From Aequorivita sp. (GTDB taxonomy: Bacteria; Bacteroidota; Bacteroidia; Flavobacteriales; Flavobacteriaceae): a stretch of DNA of 64,000 bases. The notes below the pieces were generated by a model. It was not told where the DNA came from. It did not search any database and saw only the letters and a list, made by a program, of their open reading frames with translations. Positions within the stretch are counted from its first letter, which is position 1, and each line of letters begins with the position of its first letter. The stretch covers positions 124,001-188,000 of the forward strand of contig JAGXGE010000004.1 in assembly GCA_024637015.1 (NCBI GenBank). Direction: 5' to 3'. Below are positions 62,093 to 64,000 of the stretch, piece by piece. The position numbers and the translations under genes are program-made.

Positions 62093-62185
62093 GCCTTATA
62101 AAAGGCAAACTTTAAAATCGTTTAGTTTTTGTCGACTAGATTTTAAAAACTGGGCTGCCCCATATTGGGCAGCCCTTTATTATTT
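62093..62185 (+). ncRNA. Predicted phosphate-responsive small RNA
   Basis: A transcript from the promoter at 62032-62087 would start about 62093 and end at the terminator, about 90 nt. It folds into three consecutive stems: GCCTT/AAGGC with an ATAA loop (62093-62106), TTTAAAATC/GATTTTAAA (62111-62119 with 62139-62147), and GGGCTGCCC/GGGCAGCCC (62152-62160 with 62167-62175) followed by TTTATTATTT. It contains no ATG-initiated frame. The porin gene further on has its own promoter after this terminator, so the RNA is not simply its leader. Function unknown; base-pairing regulation of Pho or envelope mRNAs would be the default guess. Confidence 0.55.
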
Positions 62186-62219
62186 CGGGTTTTTACAAAT
62201 ATCTGAATAACTAACAAAT

Positions 62220-62264
62220 ATAACTTTTAGGAAACATTTAGTTAACATTAGTTTTAGTTCTTTG
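62220..62264 (+). promoter_or_regulatory. Pho-type promoter with three phased half-sites (porin)
   Basis: Half-sites every 11 bp at 62220 (ATAAC), 62231 (GAAAC) and 62242 (TTAAC), then exactly 10 bp, then the -7 box GTTCTTTG (62257-62264). The ATG follows 27 bp later. Confidence 0.68.
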
Positions 62265-62291
62265 CGGCGACAAAAACTAAAAACGATTTAA

Positions 62292-63491
62292 ATGAAACTT
62301 ACGTTAACTACAGTATTCTTGCTTATTCTATCCTTTAACGCTATTTCGCAAGAAATAGAAGGGCCAAAATTTGGTAAGGGCATCCTAAACATAGTAGGAA
62401 AAGACAGTACCTGGAGTATGAATATGTCCGCCAGAATGCAATTTCTTTCAACCACTGAGTGGGAATATGAAGGCGATCAATACGGAAAAGCCGAATCCAA
62501 TTTTCTTGTTCGTAGAGCGCGATTGAAATTCAGCGGTTTTGCATACTCTCCAAAACTTAAATATAAACTTGAATTGGGTCTTTCTAACAGAGACATTGCC
62601 GGTGCATCCGAATTTACAAGTGACTCTCCAAATTATATTCTCGATGCGGTCGTAATGTGGAACTTTTACGAAAACTTCGAACTTTGGGCCGGACAGACCA
62701 AATTGCCAGGTAACAGAGAGCGCGTAATTTCTTCGGCAAACCTACAATTCGTGGATCGTTCGTTGCTAAACAGCAGATTTAACATAGACCGCGACATGGG
62801 CCTTCAACTAAGACACCATATAGATTTTTCCGAAAATTTCGTGGTGAGAGAAATGGTTGCAGTTTCACAAGGCGAAGGAAGAAATGTAACCACCGGAAAT
62901 CTTGGCGGCCACCAGTATACAGGACGAGTTGAAATTTTACCCTTAGGAAATTTTAGTGGTAAAGGCGATTATGTAGGCGGGGATTTACAGAGAGAGGAAA
63001 CTCCAAAACTTGCTCTTGGCGCCACTTACGATTTTAACTACAATGCGGTTAAAAACCGAAGCAATCAAGGCTCCTACATGGTTAATGATGAAGGGTTTTA
63101 TGAAACTAATATTTCAACCATCTTTGTAGATGCAATGTTTAAATACAGCGGATTTTCTCTTATGGCTGAGTATAGTAACCGCGATGCAGAAGATGCACTT
63201 GCTAAAAATTCCGACGGTAGCTTAACAGGTGATGTTGTGCAAGTGGGCAATGGATTGAACCTTCAAGCTGGTTATTTGTTTAAAACCAACTGGGAAATTG
63301 CAGGACGTTATACTACAATTGATTTGGATCAAAATATTACTGGTAAAGACGTAGAAAGCCAATACACTTTTGGAATTTCAAAATATATTGTGGGCCATAA
63401 ATTAAAAGTACAAACAGATATTAGCTATTCCACCCTTGGCGGTGAAAATGATAATTTGATGTACCGTCTTCAAATGGATATCCATTTTTAA
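62292..63491 (+). CDS. Phosphate-selective porin (OprO/OprP family)
   Basis: 399 residues with a signal peptide (to AISQ, residue 19). The remainder is a 16-strand type barrel: MNMSARMQFLSTTEWEYEG and NFLVRRARLKFSGFAYSPKL near the start, LWAGQTKLPGNRERVISSA, and a C-terminal strand ending RLQMDIHF. Members of this family form trimeric anion channels; OprP and OprO of Pseudomonas select phosphate and polyphosphate and are induced by phosphate starvation. The Pho-type promoter and the pstS gene 118 nt downstream agree with that role. Several Arg residues in the constriction-like segment are visible, but selectivity is inferred from family and context. Confidence 0.88.
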   Translation: MKLTLTTVFLLILSFNAISQEIEGPKFGKGILNIVGKDSTWSMNMSARMQFLSTTEWEYEGDQYGKAESNFLVRRARLKFSGFAYSPKLKYKLELGLSNRDIAGASEFTSDSPNYILDAVVMWNFYENFELWAGQTKLPGNRERVISSANLQFVDRSLLNSRFNIDRDMGLQLRHHIDFSENFVVREMVAVSQGEGRNVTTGNLGGHQYTGRVEILPLGNFSGKGDYVGGDLQREETPKLALGATYDFNYNAVKNRSNQGSYMVNDEGFYETNISTIFVDAMFKYSGFSLMAEYSNRDAEDALAKNSDGSLTGDVVQVGNGLNLQAGYLFKTNWEIAGRYTTIDLDQNITGKDVESQYTFGISKYIVGHKLKVQTDISYSTLGGENDNLMYRLQMDIHF

Positions 63492-63549
63492 GAATTTGCT
63501 TTAAGCACGCAGATTACGAGCATTTTATTGGCAATTTATTCACTTTCTA

Positions 63550-63583
63550 TTAATATTCACGTAACATAAGAAGCGGTTCTTTG
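63550..63583 (+). promoter_or_regulatory. Pho-type promoter of pstS
   Basis: Half-sites at 63550 (TTAAT) and 63561 (GTAAC), with a weaker one at 63539 (TTCAC), spaced 11 bp; then exactly 10 bp, then the -7 box GTTCTTTG (63576-63583). pstS is a classic PhoB target, which anchors the meaning of this site type. Confidence 0.72.
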
Positions 63584-63609
63584 TACCGCAAAAACTAAAC
63601 CTTTTAACA

Positions 63610-64000
63610 ATGAAAAAATTAATAACAATTATTGCCTTTTCCCTTATTATTTCCGCCTGCGGAAACAAAAAAGGCGAAAACGAAACTGCCCAAAGCGATG
63701 GTGGAAATTTGGAAGGCACCATTAAAGTAGATGGTTCCAGTACTGTTTTTCCAATAACAGAAGCTGTAGCCGAGGAATTTAGGAAAGAACAACCACGCGT
63801 TAAAGTAACTATTGGTGTTTCCGGAACAGGTGGAGGCTTCCAAAAATTCTCTAGAGGCGAAACCAATATCTCTAATGCCTCCAGGCCAATCAAAGACCTA
63901 GAAAAAGCAGCCTGTGCCGAAAACAATATTAATTACATTCAGCTTGAAGTTGCTTACGATGGCCTTGCTGTAACAGTAAACCCAGAAAACACCTGGGTAG
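63610..64000 (+). CDS. pstS: Phosphate ABC transporter substrate-binding lipoprotein (3' end outside window)
   Basis: The frame opens at ATG 63610 and runs off the window after 130 codons. A lipobox ends at Cys17 (IISAC). The phosphate-binding loops of PstS are visible: [18 protein letters not shown] (about residues 38-55) and [13 protein letters not shown] with [13 protein letters not shown] (about 67-97). It captures phosphate in the periplasm for the PstCAB transporter, whose genes should lie to the right. Its position after the OprO/P porin and a Pho-type promoter supports the call. Confidence 0.92.
   Translation, partial: MKKLITIIAFSLIISACGNKKGENETAQSDGGNLEGTIKVDGSSTVFPITEAVAEEFRKEQPRVKVTIGVSGTGGGFQKFSRGETNISNASRPIKDLEKAACAENNINYIQLEVAYDGLAVTVNPENTWV

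Larger units (their letters stand above)
61889..62291. other. 403-bp intergenic region with Pho-type sites and a predicted small RNA
   Basis: No protein-coding frame is credible here. From left to right it holds the minus-strand promoter of the 61529 gene (61918-61925), a phased half-site array (61931-61968), an orphan Pho-type promoter (62032-62087), a three-hairpin transcript ending in a terminator (62093-62185), and the Pho-type promoter of the porin gene (62220-62264). Each is described separately. Confidence 0.7.

Noticed and set aside
1-64000. CRISPR arrays, insertion sequences, integrases or prophage
   Set aside because: No repeat-spacer array, transposase, terminal inverted repeats or phage structural genes were found. 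All regions read as ordinary chromosome.

Overview
The window is about 38% GC and reads as a chromosomal segment of a member of the Flavobacteriaceae (Bacteroidota); the genus cannot be fixed from sequence alone. Evidence: promoters of the TAnnTTTG type at about -7 with TTG near -33, few Shine-Dalgarno sequences, the gene order rplM-rpsI-rpsB-tsf-pyrH-frr, type IX secretion (T9SS) C-terminal sorting domains, TonB-dependent receptors with carboxypeptidase-like N-terminal domains, and an ExbB plus two-ExbD energy module.

Layout. 1-946: end of a pyruvate carboxylase gene. 1233-5742: translation and nucleotide block (L13, S9, S2, EF-Ts, UMP kinase, ribosome recycling factor). 5830-11509: outer-membrane barrel protein, an orphan Imm53-like immunity protein, an MMPL/RND exporter, and asparaginyl-tRNA synthetase. 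11519-15375 (minus): compact operon of acidic lipoprotein, OB-fold protein, cupredoxin with T9SS signal, DUF5777 barrel, cytochrome c lipoprotein and YceI protein. It diverges from a FecI-FecR-TonB receptor signalling cassette (15487-19455). 19564-21632: sigma-54 and a membrane protein. 21627-24783 (minus): porin-like protein and the ExbD-ExbD-membrane protein-ExbB module. 24905-24992: tRNA-Ser(GGA). 25072-26879 (minus): asparaginase and TatD nuclease. 26928-30297: retropepsin-like protease, TPR histidine kinase, response regulator and a tiny membrane protein. 30370-34496 (minus): 2-oxoglutarate dehydrogenase E2 and E1. 34652-35626: prenyl synthase. 35780-42497: TetR-controlled tripartite RND efflux operon. 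42662-43374: a T9SS cargo gene broken by a one-base frameshift. 43545-50115: AspS, CLC channel, small membrane protein, cold-shock protein, TadA and Dxs. 50167-55609 (minus): two tandem M36 metalloproteases with T9SS signals. 55766-57097: dGTPase. 57269-64000: phosphate-starvation locus.

The most interesting part is the last 7 kb. A TonB receptor, a beta-helix lipoprotein, a phosphate-selective porin (OprO/P family) and PstS each have their own promoter. Each promoter carries 5-bp half-sites (consensus NTAAC) repeated every 11 bp, with the last half-site exactly 10 bp from a [T/G]TnCTTTG -7 box. This geometry fits a PhoB-type regulator. A fifth promoter of identical design at 62032-62087 sits in front of no gene. 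It faces a 90-nt stretch of three hairpins ending in a strong terminator, which predicts an undescribed phosphate-responsive small RNA. The locus therefore looks like a coordinated Pho regulon: outer-membrane uptake through a TonB receptor with surface lipoprotein and through a porin, periplasmic capture by PstS, and an RNA regulator.
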